Part shown: positions 16,665 through 24,791 of the stretch, one piece after another
How positions within the stretch are numbered: position 1 is the stretch's first letter
Layout of the letters: every line of letters starts with the position of its first letter
Assembly (NCBI RefSeq): GCF_042850945.1
Contig: NZ_AP031496.1
Span: 3,100,001-3,164,000, forward strand
Direction: 5' to 3'
Length of the DNA: 64,000 nt
Source of the DNA: Halioxenophilus aromaticivorans
GTDB lineage: Bacteria; Pseudomonadota; Gammaproteobacteria; Pseudomonadales; Cellvibrionaceae
The notes under the pieces: generated by a model
What the model saw: only the letters and a program-made list of their open reading frames with translations
Told to the model about the DNA's origin: nothing
Database searches by the model: none
Made by a program: the position numbers and the translations under genes

Positions 16665-17558
16665 ATGACCGTAAAAAACAAAAGCTTTAGTGCTCGATCT
16701 TGGCTATTTGCGCCCGGCGACAGCGAAAAGAAAATGCAAAAAGCCACCGATGGCTCGGCCGATATTGTGATCTTTGATTTAGAAGACGCCGTTGCCGAGG
16801 AGCGCAAAACCGAAGCGCGCTCCCTGGTTGCTAGGTTTTTGGATAAACAATCAGTGGCTGCAAAAGAACGCCTGTGGGTGCGAGTAAATCCACTTGATGG
16901 CGAGCATACTCTAACAGACTTGGTAGCAGTAATGCCCAGCAACCCCGGCGGCATCATGTTGCCCAAAACCTATGACGTTAAAGACGTTGAGCTTTTAGAT
17001 CACTACCTAACGGCATTAGAGGCCGCCTACGACATAGAGCAAGGCAGCACCAAAGTCATTGTGCTGGTAACAGAAACCGCCAACGGGATGTTCACCACCG
17101 GTAGCTATCGCGGCGCACCCCGTGTGGTGGCAATGACCTGGGGAGCCGAAGACTTAGCAGATGCCGTTGGCGCCAGTGTAAATACCAATAACGACGGTAG
17201 CTATGGGTTTACTTACGAGCTCGCCAGAAGCCTTTGTTTACTCGGCGCTAGTGCTGCGGACGTGGCGCCAATAGAAACCATACAAGGTGATTTTAGGGAT
17301 CTAGACAAACTTCGCCTGCGAGCCGAAAAGGTTCGGCGCGATGGCTACCGAGGCATGCTGGCCATCCATCCGGCCCAGGTTGAAGTGATCAACGCCGCAT
17401 TTACGCCCACCGCCGAAGAATTGGCCGAGGCTCAGGAGATCGTGGACCTATTTGCCGCTAACCCTGGTGCAGGAACCATTGGCTTTAAAGGCGCAATGGT
17501 TGATCGCCCACACCTAGCCCGCGCCCAGGCACTACTAGCCCTGGCTGAAAAATTATGA
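16665..17558 (+). CDS. HpcH/HpaI aldolase / citrate lyase beta (CitE)-like enzyme
   Basis: 297 residues with AGGAG upstream of the ATG. The CitE-type TIM-barrel motifs are intact. RSWLFAPGDS binds CoA, FDLEDAVAEERK contains the acidic pair, R73 lies in VRVNP, E137 lies in VTETANG as Mg ligand, and D163 lies in WGAEDL. Homologues cleave or form malyl-, citramalyl- or beta-methylmalyl-CoA, or hydrolyse such thioesters. Its stop overlaps the start of the class I CoA-transferase gene (ATGA), so the two are translationally coupled. With the CoA-transferase and hydratase-type genes around it, retro-Claisen cleavage of a hydroxyacyl-CoA into acetyl-CoA or pyruvate-size pieces is a reasonable inference. 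Confidence 0.88.
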   Translation: MTVKNKSFSARSWLFAPGDSEKKMQKATDGSADIVIFDLEDAVAEERKTEARSLVARFLDKQSVAAKERLWVRVNPLDGEHTLTDLVAVMPSNPGGIMLPKTYDVKDVELLDHYLTALEAAYDIEQGSTKVIVLVTETANGMFTTGSYRGAPRVVAMTWGAEDLADAVGASVNTNNDGSYGFTYELARSLCLLGASAADVAPIETIQGDFRDLDKLRLRAEKVRRDGYRGMLAIHPAQVEVINAAFTPTAEELAEAQEIVDLFAANPGAGTIGFKGAMVDRPHLARAQALLALAEKL

Positions 17559-18826
17559 TCAATCTATTCAACGTAAGTCAGCTGGATTTAAGCGCTTATC
17601 TAAAACCCGGCGATAGCATCATCATGGGCCAAGCCTGCGGTGAACCTACTACGTTAGTCCAAGCGCTGATCGAACAAGGCTCAAACATTGGCGATCTCAA
17701 AGCGTTTATCGCAACAAGTTTTTCGGGTTTATTTCAACCACACAGCGCCGACAGTTTTAGACTAACCAGTATGGGGGCCATAGGCGCTTTACGTAGTATG
17801 ACCAAAGCCAACCTGATGGACGTGATTCCCATACACGTCAGCCAGGTTGCTCCGGCCATCCAGAATAACTTACTGCCTTGTGACGTGGCTTTTGTTCAAG
17901 TTAGCCGGCCCAACGCCGACGGCCAATTCAGTTGTGGCCTAATCAGCGATTATGTAAAAGCAGCGGTAACAAAGGCGCGAGTCGTCATCGCCGAAATTAA
18001 TCACAATGTACCCTTTACCGTTGGCGAAGCGCTTACCGCTGACGACATCGACATTGGCGTAGAAACCGAGCAAAATCCGGTAACCGTAGCAGCAGCCAAA
18101 ATAACCGAACTAGACCAAGCCATAGCCAAAAATTGCGCGGCCTACATCACCGACGGTTGTGTGATACAAACCGGCGTTGGCGCCGTCCCCGATGCCATTC
18201 TACGCTTGCTGGGAGACCGTAAAGATCTTGGCGTACATTCAGGCATGCTGGGAGATGGTTTGGTCGAGCTAATCGAGCAAGGTGTTATCACCAATGCGCG
18301 CAAGAAAATAGACCCAGGCGTTACCATTAATGGCGCGCTTATTGGTAGCCAAAAGCTCTATGATTTCGCCAATGAGAACACGTCGGTGAGAATGTGTGCT
18401 ACGGATTACACGCACAACGCTGCTGTTTTAGACCAACTGGATCAACTGGTAACGCTAAATTCGGCGCTGGAGGTGGACCTTACTGGGCAAGTAAACGCCG
18501 AACAAAGCGGCTCCGCCTATCTAGGTGGCACCGGAGGCCAGGTGGATTTTGTAAGGGCTGGCGCTCGTTCGCGCGGAGGCTGTTCCATTATTGCCTTACC
18601 TTCTACAGCTAAACGCGGCGAACTGAGCCGTATTTGTCTCGCTCTAAGCGGCCCGGTTACCAGTGCTCGCACGGAAGTGGATATTATCGTTACCGAATAC
18701 GGCGCCGCAGAATTAAAAGGCCAAAGCCTGGCTGAACGCGCCAAACGCCTGGTTGCCATCGCTCACCCGGACTTTCAAGAGCAGCTCAGTAAAGAAGCTC
18801 ACGCCATAGCGAAACGTGGCTTCTAA
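17555..18826 (+). CDS. Acetyl-CoA hydrolase/transferase-family (class I) CoA-transferase
   Basis: 423 residues. The family features are the central HSGMLGDGLVELIEQGV region, E306 in SALEVDLTGQVNAE (the position of the catalytic glutamate in acetate and 4-hydroxybutyrate CoA-transferases), and the GTGGQVDFVRAGA loop (325-337). The protein ends with VTEYGAAELKGQSLAERA, also typical. It moves CoA from acetyl-, succinyl- or a similar CoA to a carboxylic acid. The ATG overlaps the CitE-like stop by 4 nt. The presence of class I and family III transferases in one operon suggests two distinct acid activations. Confidence 0.88.
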   Translation: MINLFNVSQLDLSAYLKPGDSIIMGQACGEPTTLVQALIEQGSNIGDLKAFIATSFSGLFQPHSADSFRLTSMGAIGALRSMTKANLMDVIPIHVSQVAPAIQNNLLPCDVAFVQVSRPNADGQFSCGLISDYVKAAVTKARVVIAEINHNVPFTVGEALTADDIDIGVETEQNPVTVAAAKITELDQAIAKNCAAYITDGCVIQTGVGAVPDAILRLLGDRKDLGVHSGMLGDGLVELIEQGVITNARKKIDPGVTINGALIGSQKLYDFANENTSVRMCATDYTHNAAVLDQLDQLVTLNSALEVDLTGQVNAEQSGSAYLGGTGGQVDFVRAGARSRGGCSIIALPSTAKRGELSRICLALSGPVTSARTEVDIIVTEYGAAELKGQSLAERAKRLVAIAHPDFQEQLSKEAHAIAKRGF

Positions 18827-18884
18827 AAAACAGTTGCATGCAAAGGCTCACGCTTTTACCAATCTATAGACCAAGGAAAACGCC

Positions 18885-19652
18885 GTGTCAGAGGCAGTAA
18901 AATACCAACGCCATAACAGTGGCATTGCCATTATCACCATCGACCGACCGGAAACACGCAATTGCTTAAGCCAAGAAGTACGCGACGGGTTAAGACAGGC
19001 ATGGCAGCAATTCGAAAATGACGACGAAGTGCGAGTTGGTATTTTAACCGGCAGTGGCAGCAAAGCATTTTGTGCCGGCGGCGACCTTAAAGCCATGGTT
19101 GACTCCGGCATGAAGGTGCCGCCCCGTGATTTCTTTCCTTTGCCCTACGACACCATAGAACTGACCAAGCCCACTATTGCCGCGGTCAATGGCGTTGCGT
19201 TTGCCGGCGGATGGATGATTGCGCAAGCCTGTGATCTTTGCGTCGCAAGTAACACCGCAAAATTTGCCGTAACCGAGGTTAAGGTGGGCCGCAGCTCGCC
19301 TTGGGCATCGCCGTTAATTCATATGATTCCACAACGAATCATGATGGAAATTTTGTTAACGGGTAAGCCCATCACCGCCGCTAGAGCTTACGAAATAGGT
19401 TTAGTTAATCGACTATGTGAACCGGAAGATTTACTGGATACAGCGATTGCCCTTGCCGAGGAAATACTGGAAGGCGCACCGCTTTCAGTAGCAGCGGCGA
19501 GAGAAACCGTTATGCTTGCCACAGAAATGGGGCGTTCGGCTGCATTGCAGGCAGCCAGGCATGCCTCAGTAGAATGTTACAATAGCGAAGATGCACAAGA
19601 AGGACCCCGGGCGTTTTCTGAAAAGCGCAAACCGCAGTGGCAAGGCAAGTAA
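18885..19652 (+). CDS. Enoyl-CoA hydratase/isomerase-family protein (crotonase 1)
   Basis: 255 residues with a GTG start preceded by AAGGAAAA. The oxyanion-hole segments AFCAGGDLKAM (61-71) and AAVNGVAFAGGWMIAQACDL (99-118) are in place. E131 in VTEVKVG corresponds to one of the two hydratase glutamates. After it the sequence reads RSSPWASPLI, without the usual G-x-P-x-x-G loop, so the exact reaction (hydratase, isomerase, lyase or hydrolase) is open. It lies 58 nt after the class I CoA-transferase gene in the same operon. Confidence 0.85.
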   Translation: MSEAVKYQRHNSGIAIITIDRPETRNCLSQEVRDGLRQAWQQFENDDEVRVGILTGSGSKAFCAGGDLKAMVDSGMKVPPRDFFPLPYDTIELTKPTIAAVNGVAFAGGWMIAQACDLCVASNTAKFAVTEVKVGRSSPWASPLIHMIPQRIMMEILLTGKPITAARAYEIGLVNRLCEPEDLLDTAIALAEEILEGAPLSVAAARETVMLATEMGRSAALQAARHASVECYNSEDAQEGPRAFSEKRKPQWQGK

Positions 19653-19820
19653 AACGAAAACTTTTTCTACAGTTGGCACGTTAAAGCTGCTATCTTAATT
19701 GTCTGGACTGGTGGCGCCAAAAAGATAGTGAATTAAAACAACAAATGCCCCAATATCGTTTAAAAATAGGCAAAAAAAACCAAACAATCAATTAACTTTT
19801 GTTGAACAGATGGGGTGGCT

Positions 19821-20591
19821 ATGAGCGAGTCAGTAACGTTAACAATCGACGGGCATATAGCCACATTAACCTTTGCCAACCCGCCTCTAAATTTTGCCAC
19901 TATCCGCCTCGTTAAATTGATAGCGGATAACCTCGAGGAAATCGACAACAATAGCCACATCAGAGTGGTGGTATTAAAGTCTGCCGGCGACATTTTCTGC
20001 GCCGGCGCTGATTTACAATCTGAAAATGGCTTTGGCGCCAAGGGCGACGACCCTTTACGTGAGCTATACGACCAAGCCCTTCGTATTTACGCGGCTAAAA
20101 AACCCATCATCGCCCAGGTACGAGGCGCCGCCATCGGCGCAGGGCTTGGGCTTGCGCTCACCGCAGATTTTAGAATAGCCACGCCCAAAGCCAGATTCTC
20201 TGCGAATTTCGCAAAACTGGGGTTTCATCCCGGATTTGGCTTGACCTACACCGTACCGAAGCTTGTTGGTGAGCAACGGGCGGCAGAAATGTTTCTCACC
20301 GCAGAGCGTTACAAGCCGGATTTATTACAACAATGGGGAATGGTCAATCGTGTAACCTCAGAAGATTCAATCGAGGACGAAACAGACGCTTTCGCCCAGA
20401 AAATTGCTAGCAACGCCCCGCTATCACTACTCTCCACGCGAGAAACACTGCGTATGGGAATGCTAGAACACGTTACGCAGGCTATTGTTCGAGAACACTC
20501 GGTTCAAATCGAATTATTTAAAACTAAAGATTTTGCCGAGGGCGTCCAGTCTGTAAATGAGCGCAGGCCAGGATCCTTTACCGGACAGTAA
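19821..20591 (+). CDS. Enoyl-CoA hydratase/isomerase-family protein (crotonase 2)
   Basis: 256 residues from the ATG at 19821, preceded by GGGGTGG; a GTG two codons earlier is the alternative. Oxyanion segments are IFCAGADLQSE (58-68) and AQVRGAAIGAGLGLALTADF (98-117). At the position of the main hydratase glutamate the sequence reads ANFAKLGFHPGFG, so that Glu is missing. This suggests an isomerase or another crotonase chemistry. A gap of 168 nt separates it from crotonase 1, so it may have its own promoter; it is followed closely by the CMD-family gene. Confidence 0.83.
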   Translation: MSESVTLTIDGHIATLTFANPPLNFATIRLVKLIADNLEEIDNNSHIRVVVLKSAGDIFCAGADLQSENGFGAKGDDPLRELYDQALRIYAAKKPIIAQVRGAAIGAGLGLALTADFRIATPKARFSANFAKLGFHPGFGLTYTVPKLVGEQRAAEMFLTAERYKPDLLQQWGMVNRVTSEDSIEDETDAFAQKIASNAPLSLLSTRETLRMGMLEHVTQAIVREHSVQIELFKTKDFAEGVQSVNERRPGSFTGQ

Positions 20592-20638
20592 CATCTACCA
20601 ATAACTACAAATAATAAAACCAATGGCCGGAGTCGTAT

Positions 20639-21298
20639 ATGAGTGCCAAAAATAACAAGCACGATAAAACCACGCAAACAAGCGAAACCAGTAAAATTCC
20701 TATCGTACAGCCCGAGAACTGGCAAGGCGAGGCTCTAGAGGGGCTCAACGCATTTCCCAAAGCGACCAACTTTGTGCTCACTCAACACCGCAGCGGTAGC
20801 GGTGATAATCGCGGTTTAAATTTACTTGGGGCATTAGCGCACTACCCTACTTTTGCCAAAGCCTTTTTAACGTTTAATAATCATGTCGCATCGAACGAGT
20901 CGCTATCTGTAAAAGAACGCGAATTGATTATTCTACGCACCGCATGGTTGAGAAAAAGTGAGTACGAATACGTACAGCACGTCGTGCTTGCCCAGAGAGT
21001 TGGCATTGGTCCCACTGAATTTAACGCCATTCAGGGCGGCGACTACCGAGCAGCGTTTGACGATAAAGAGTCCTTACTACTTACCGCGGTAGACGAAATG
21101 GTGGCTGAAACACGAATATCAAGAGCCACTTACCAAAAATTAGCCGAGCACTATTCAGTACACCAGATCATGGACATCGTTGGCTGCTACGCCTGCTACG
21201 AGACCATAGCGGTGTTGTGCAATAGCTTCGACATCCCCATAGACCCTGGAGTCGAGGGTTTAGACCAAGAAACCCTAGCTCGTCTACATGGATCGTAA
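20639..21298 (+). CDS. Carboxymuconolactone decarboxylase (CMD/AhpD-fold) family protein
   Basis: 219 residues. The CMD core (about 85-150) is seen in LSVKERELIILRTAWLRKSEYEYVQHVVLAQRVGIG, with the histidine in YVQH at the usual place. The AhpD-type CxxC pair is absent, so it is not a peroxidase-type member. Many such proteins sit next to aromatic or alicyclic degradation genes. The likely activity is a decarboxylation, isomerisation or lactone-related step, but it is not determined. A basic, Lys/Thr-rich N-terminal tail of about 30 residues precedes the domain. Confidence 0.78.
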   Translation: MSAKNNKHDKTTQTSETSKIPIVQPENWQGEALEGLNAFPKATNFVLTQHRSGSGDNRGLNLLGALAHYPTFAKAFLTFNNHVASNESLSVKERELIILRTAWLRKSEYEYVQHVVLAQRVGIGPTEFNAIQGGDYRAAFDDKESLLLTAVDEMVAETRISRATYQKLAEHYSVHQIMDIVGCYACYETIAVLCNSFDIPIDPGVEGLDQETLARLHGS

Positions 21299-21364
21299 TC
21301 AGCTTTGCCAAAAGGCAGGCAGCAATAATGTACCACAGTAATAATTCGTAATAGGAACACAGAC

Positions 21365-22654
21365 ATGCTCGCACCGCAAAGTGCCATTGAAGAGTGGAAA
21401 AGTTATTGGTTTTTACCCATTGCAGGCGCACTGGGATACGCCACTTCAGTGATATTTGTATATGCACTCGGCCCCTTTATTGAGCCCATTGAGCAAGAAT
21501 TTGGCTGGAGCCGTCAGCAGATATCCTTTGGCATAACCATAGCATCCTTTACCAATGCGCTTCTGTGCGTGCCGATTGGTATGCTGGTGGATAAGATAGG
21601 CCCGCGTAAGGTGGGCCTGGCCGGTATACTGTTTATGGGGGCGGCTTTCGCTTTACTGGGCACCGCAACCGGATCCTGGTCCAATTGGGTAATGCTTTGG
21701 TTTGTTGTAGCCTTCGCTGTACTTTGGATACAGGCCACGGTTTGGACCTCAGCGGTAACCAGCCGGTTTCACCATTCGCGCGGTTTCGCCTTGGCGATCA
21801 CCCTGTCAGGTGCATCGCTCTCCGCCACTATATTTCCGTTAATAGCAACTTGGATTATCACCCATTACGACTGGCGCACCGGTTTTATGGCCATGGGTAT
21901 TGGCTGGGCGGCCATAGTCTTCCCCTGCCTATTTTTCTTTTTCCGCTCCGCCAAGGATAAGCCCAAAGGCAATACTCAAACTGACGCCGTAAACCCAGCC
22001 AGTTTAACCGGGCTAAGCATCAAAGAAGGCCTTAGGTCTGGTGCGCTCTATAAACTGTTATTAGCGGGAGGTTTTTTTGCTTTCACCGCCATTGGCATCA
22101 TCGTGCATTATGTGCCTATTTTAACGTCCTATGGCACCCCCCGCGTAGAGGCAGCAGGCATTGCCTCTCTAATTGGCATATTCTCGATTATCGGCCGTTT
22201 AGGAACCGGATTTCTTTTGGATAGATTCCCAGGCTTTATTGTTGGCGGCTGCGCATTTTTAATCCCAATTGCTGCCTGTGCACTAATGTTGATCGATGGC
22301 AGCAATACGCTCTACCAGATGCTGGCCGCCGCGATTTTCGGTCTGACTCTGGGCTCTGAGGTCGATGTTATTGCCTACTTAGCGGCCAAATACTTTGGCC
22401 TAAGAAATTTCGGCGCGCTCTACGGTGCGTTAGTTGGCGCACTAACCATGGGCACCGCCTTTGGACCTCTTGCGGCAGGCGCTGTATTTGATAATTACGG
22501 CAGTTACGAAGTGTTCTTGATGTTAACAGCAGTGTTAATGGGCATTAGTGCCGTGGCGCTGTTCACTCTGGGAACAACACCCTCCGCCGAAGAACACGCA
22601 CAACAAAAAACGATTGCTACTTCAGAGAGAGGGGTTGCTGGTGAAAGCATCTAA
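21365..22654 (+). CDS. Major facilitator superfamily transporter
   Basis: 429 residues with about 12 hydrophobic segments, starting at about residues 15-35. An MFS loop-2 type motif is seen in GMLVDKIGPRKVGL (about 73-86), and a second copy after helix 8 reads GTGFLLDRFPG. It resembles the oxalate/formate and monocarboxylate porter branch. It acts in the inner membrane and probably imports an organic acid for the operon. Its 3' end overlaps the start of the next gene by 14 nt. Confidence 0.88.
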   Translation: MLAPQSAIEEWKSYWFLPIAGALGYATSVIFVYALGPFIEPIEQEFGWSRQQISFGITIASFTNALLCVPIGMLVDKIGPRKVGLAGILFMGAAFALLGTATGSWSNWVMLWFVVAFAVLWIQATVWTSAVTSRFHHSRGFALAITLSGASLSATIFPLIATWIITHYDWRTGFMAMGIGWAAIVFPCLFFFFRSAKDKPKGNTQTDAVNPASLTGLSIKEGLRSGALYKLLLAGGFFAFTAIGIIVHYVPILTSYGTPRVEAAGIASLIGIFSIIGRLGTGFLLDRFPGFIVGGCAFLIPIAACALMLIDGSNTLYQMLAAAIFGLTLGSEVDVIAYLAAKYFGLRNFGALYGALVGALTMGTAFGPLAAGAVFDNYGSYEVFLMLTAVLMGISAVALFTLGTTPSAEEHAQQKTIATSERGVAGESI

Positions 22655-24239
22655 TGACTGCCGCGTATCTTTTGGCCATTGCGCCACACACCCAGAGTGG
22701 ACACTGCATAGACTCACACCGGCTAGCCGCCTGTACGGCGCAAACGGATTGCGTACAGGGCCTGACGGTTTAATTTACATTGCCCAGGTACCTGGCAGCC
22801 AAATCAGCACCTTAGATATAGCCACCGGTGTGGTGGGTGTTGCTAGCCCTATGGGTGGGGACATTGTTGCGCCGGATGATATTGCCTTTGACAGCCAGGG
22901 TAATCTCTATGCAACCGAAATTACCGAAGGCCGCGTCAGCGTTATCGATACCCTAGGCAAAACCCGAGTGCTCATGGGAAATATGCCCTGCGCCAACCCA
23001 ATTACTATTCACCAAGATCGAATACTCACCGGCGAATGCCGACCGGATGGCCGCCTTTTGGAATTAGACAAAAATGGAGGCGAGCCCAGAACCCTGCTAG
23101 AGAATGTTCCCATGCCCAATGCCATGGAAGTAGGGCCAGACGGAAAGTTGTATTTCCCGGTTATGGCTACCAATGAAATTTGGCGTATCGATCTGGACGG
23201 TGGGGAACCGGAAATCGTCGCAAAAGGCTTGGGCGTACCCGACTCTGTTAAATTCGACAAAGACGGCTTTATCGTATCCACACAAGTAGCCAGCGGCCAA
23301 GTACTGCGCATTGACCCCGCCACAGGTGAACAGACCCTGCTGGCTCAACTGAGCCCTGGCCTGGATAATTGTACCTTTGTGGGAGACCGCTTATTTGTTT
23401 CAAACATTAATGGCTCTATCCACGAAATCGCCAACGGTGCGGCCACCCCCGTTATTGATAGCGGTCTGCAATGGCCTTTGGGCTTGGCAGTGGCGACAGA
23501 CGATACTCTGTTTGTTGCCGACGGAGGATTTACCTACACCTTAGAACAAGGCCAAACCATGTCTTTAGCGGGCATGCTGTTCAGCCCTGGATTCCCGGGG
23601 TACACCAGAGGCGTATGTGCTGCGCAAGAGGGCCATTGGATTGTCACCACATCCAACGGCGAAGTTAGCAACTATTGCCCGGTTAAGGACACTCACGAAA
23701 TTATTGCCAGAGGCTACGACCGGTTAATGGACATTGCCCGCTTATCCTCCGGTGCGATAGTGACGTGTGAATATCAAAGCGGCCGCCTGTTGTTACTGGA
23801 CAACAACCAAGAGCAGGTATTATCCAGTGATTTACACCATCCTATGGGCATTACCACCGATGAGCAGGATACCATTTACGTGACTGAGTCGGCTTCCGGT
23901 AAAATTTTGGCTTACTCCGGAGGGCGTCACCACACGGTAGTTGATGGGCTGACATGTCCTGAGGGTATCGATTATTACAATGGTAGGTTGTACATCGCCG
24001 ATACCGGTGACAAATCGGTAAAAGTTTTCGATTTAAACTCAAGGCAGTTGGCTACAATCGCTGAGAATTTACCCATTGGAGCGCCGCCCGGCATAACACC
24101 TAAACCATTGAAAGCAGTTGGCGTTTTAGCTGGCCCCATGATTCCTTTCTGCGGCTTGTGCGTAAACACAAAAGGCGATGTTATTTTGGCCGGTGATGCC
24201 GAGGGCAGTGTGTTAAAACTGTCCCCCACCCGTGAATAA
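22641..24239 (+). CDS. SMP-30/gluconolactonase/NHL-type beta-propeller protein
   Basis: 532 residues from the GTG at 22641, with AGAGGGG upstream; a longer reading would run far into the MFS gene. The protein consists of repeated blade motifs of the form N-G-x-x-x-x-P-D-G-x-x-Y (for example ANGLRTGPDGLIYIAQ, PNAMEVGPDGKLYFPV and the later LGLAVATDDTLFVAD). This is as in SMP-30/strictosidine-synthase-like six-bladed propellers, here apparently doubled. Smaller family members hydrolyse lactones with a divalent metal. There is no signal peptide, so it is cytoplasmic. With a CMD-like gene and a BVMO in the window a lactonase role is attractive, but the long form makes this uncertain. Confidence 0.72.
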   Translation: MKASNDCRVSFGHCATHPEWTLHRLTPASRLYGANGLRTGPDGLIYIAQVPGSQISTLDIATGVVGVASPMGGDIVAPDDIAFDSQGNLYATEITEGRVSVIDTLGKTRVLMGNMPCANPITIHQDRILTGECRPDGRLLELDKNGGEPRTLLENVPMPNAMEVGPDGKLYFPVMATNEIWRIDLDGGEPEIVAKGLGVPDSVKFDKDGFIVSTQVASGQVLRIDPATGEQTLLAQLSPGLDNCTFVGDRLFVSNINGSIHEIANGAATPVIDSGLQWPLGLAVATDDTLFVADGGFTYTLEQGQTMSLAGMLFSPGFPGYTRGVCAAQEGHWIVTTSNGEVSNYCPVKDTHEIIARGYDRLMDIARLSSGAIVTCEYQSGRLLLLDNNQEQVLSSDLHHPMGITTDEQDTIYVTESASGKILAYSGGRHHTVVDGLTCPEGIDYYNGRLYIADTGDKSVKVFDLNSRQLATIAENLPIGAPPGITPKPLKAVGVLAGPMIPFCGLCVNTKGDVILAGDAEGSVLKLSPTRE

Positions 24240-24263
24240 GTAAAGCGCTTCACAAAGCATTGC

Positions 24264-24297
24264 CCATTAATAGTCATTTGCCATTAATAGTCATTTG
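24264..24297. repeat. Tandem direct repeat, 2 x 17 bp
   Basis: CCATTAATAGTCATTTG occurs twice in direct succession (24264-24280 and 24281-24297) and a third copy begins with CCATT. It lies just after the propeller gene and looks like a local slippage duplication. Confidence 0.9.
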
Positions 24298-24341
24298 CCA
24301 TTCAGCTATCGATTTAACACAAGGATGTGAAAAGCGACAAA

Positions 24342-24352
24342 TTGGCAACACA
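24342..24352 (+). promoter_or_regulatory. Repeated element TTGGCAACACA (copy 2)
   Basis: Same 11-mer as at 14185-14195, and also flanked by AA on the left and AAAT on the right. It lies about 440 nt upstream of the first ThDP gene. Confidence 0.35.
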
Positions 24353-24791
24353 AAAATGACCTATTCGTGACCCCGTCTTAATTTAGTAAAAACCTGATTC
24401 ACAAACGCTTGATACGCACATTTCACAATTGGATGTAACCGAAAAGGTGCATATCATCCAAATTTTGGAAATGTGCCAAGTTAATTATCAGGCCTTTTAA
24501 ACAACTATCAACGTGCTGTTCATAGATGCTAATTCAACAACTTTTTTATCCGTACAAACAGTCATAACTGCAGTCTTTACACCATGATATTCGAGGATAA
24601 ATGACGAATGATTTTTAAATACTTGTACGTACATTAGAGGCCGTTTCATTGCTCCAATTTATTATCGGCGCTATTATTTAAGCTATCGTAATGAGTCGAT
24701 TATGGCATTTTTTGTCCACGGCCATCGACTGAGCATCACACTAATAACAACTGCAACCGAAGCAGGTAGCATCAACAAAGGACGATCCACA

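Larger units (their letters stand above)
24240..24791. other. Long intergenic region upstream of the first ThDP gene
   Basis: 552 AT-rich bases. It holds a 17-bp tandem duplication (24264-24297), the repeated element TTGGCAACACA (24342-24352), a TCCGTACAAAC half-site (about 24549) and the palindromic TTGTACGTACAT (24623-24634). The last is the best operator candidate. An open frame extends upstream of the ThDP start to 24702, but the ribosome-binding site supports 24792. Confidence 0.5.

Noticed and set aside
24264..24302. 17-bp tandem repeat as a regulatory array
   Set aside because: Only two full copies, directly abutting, next to a stop codon; simple slippage explains it.
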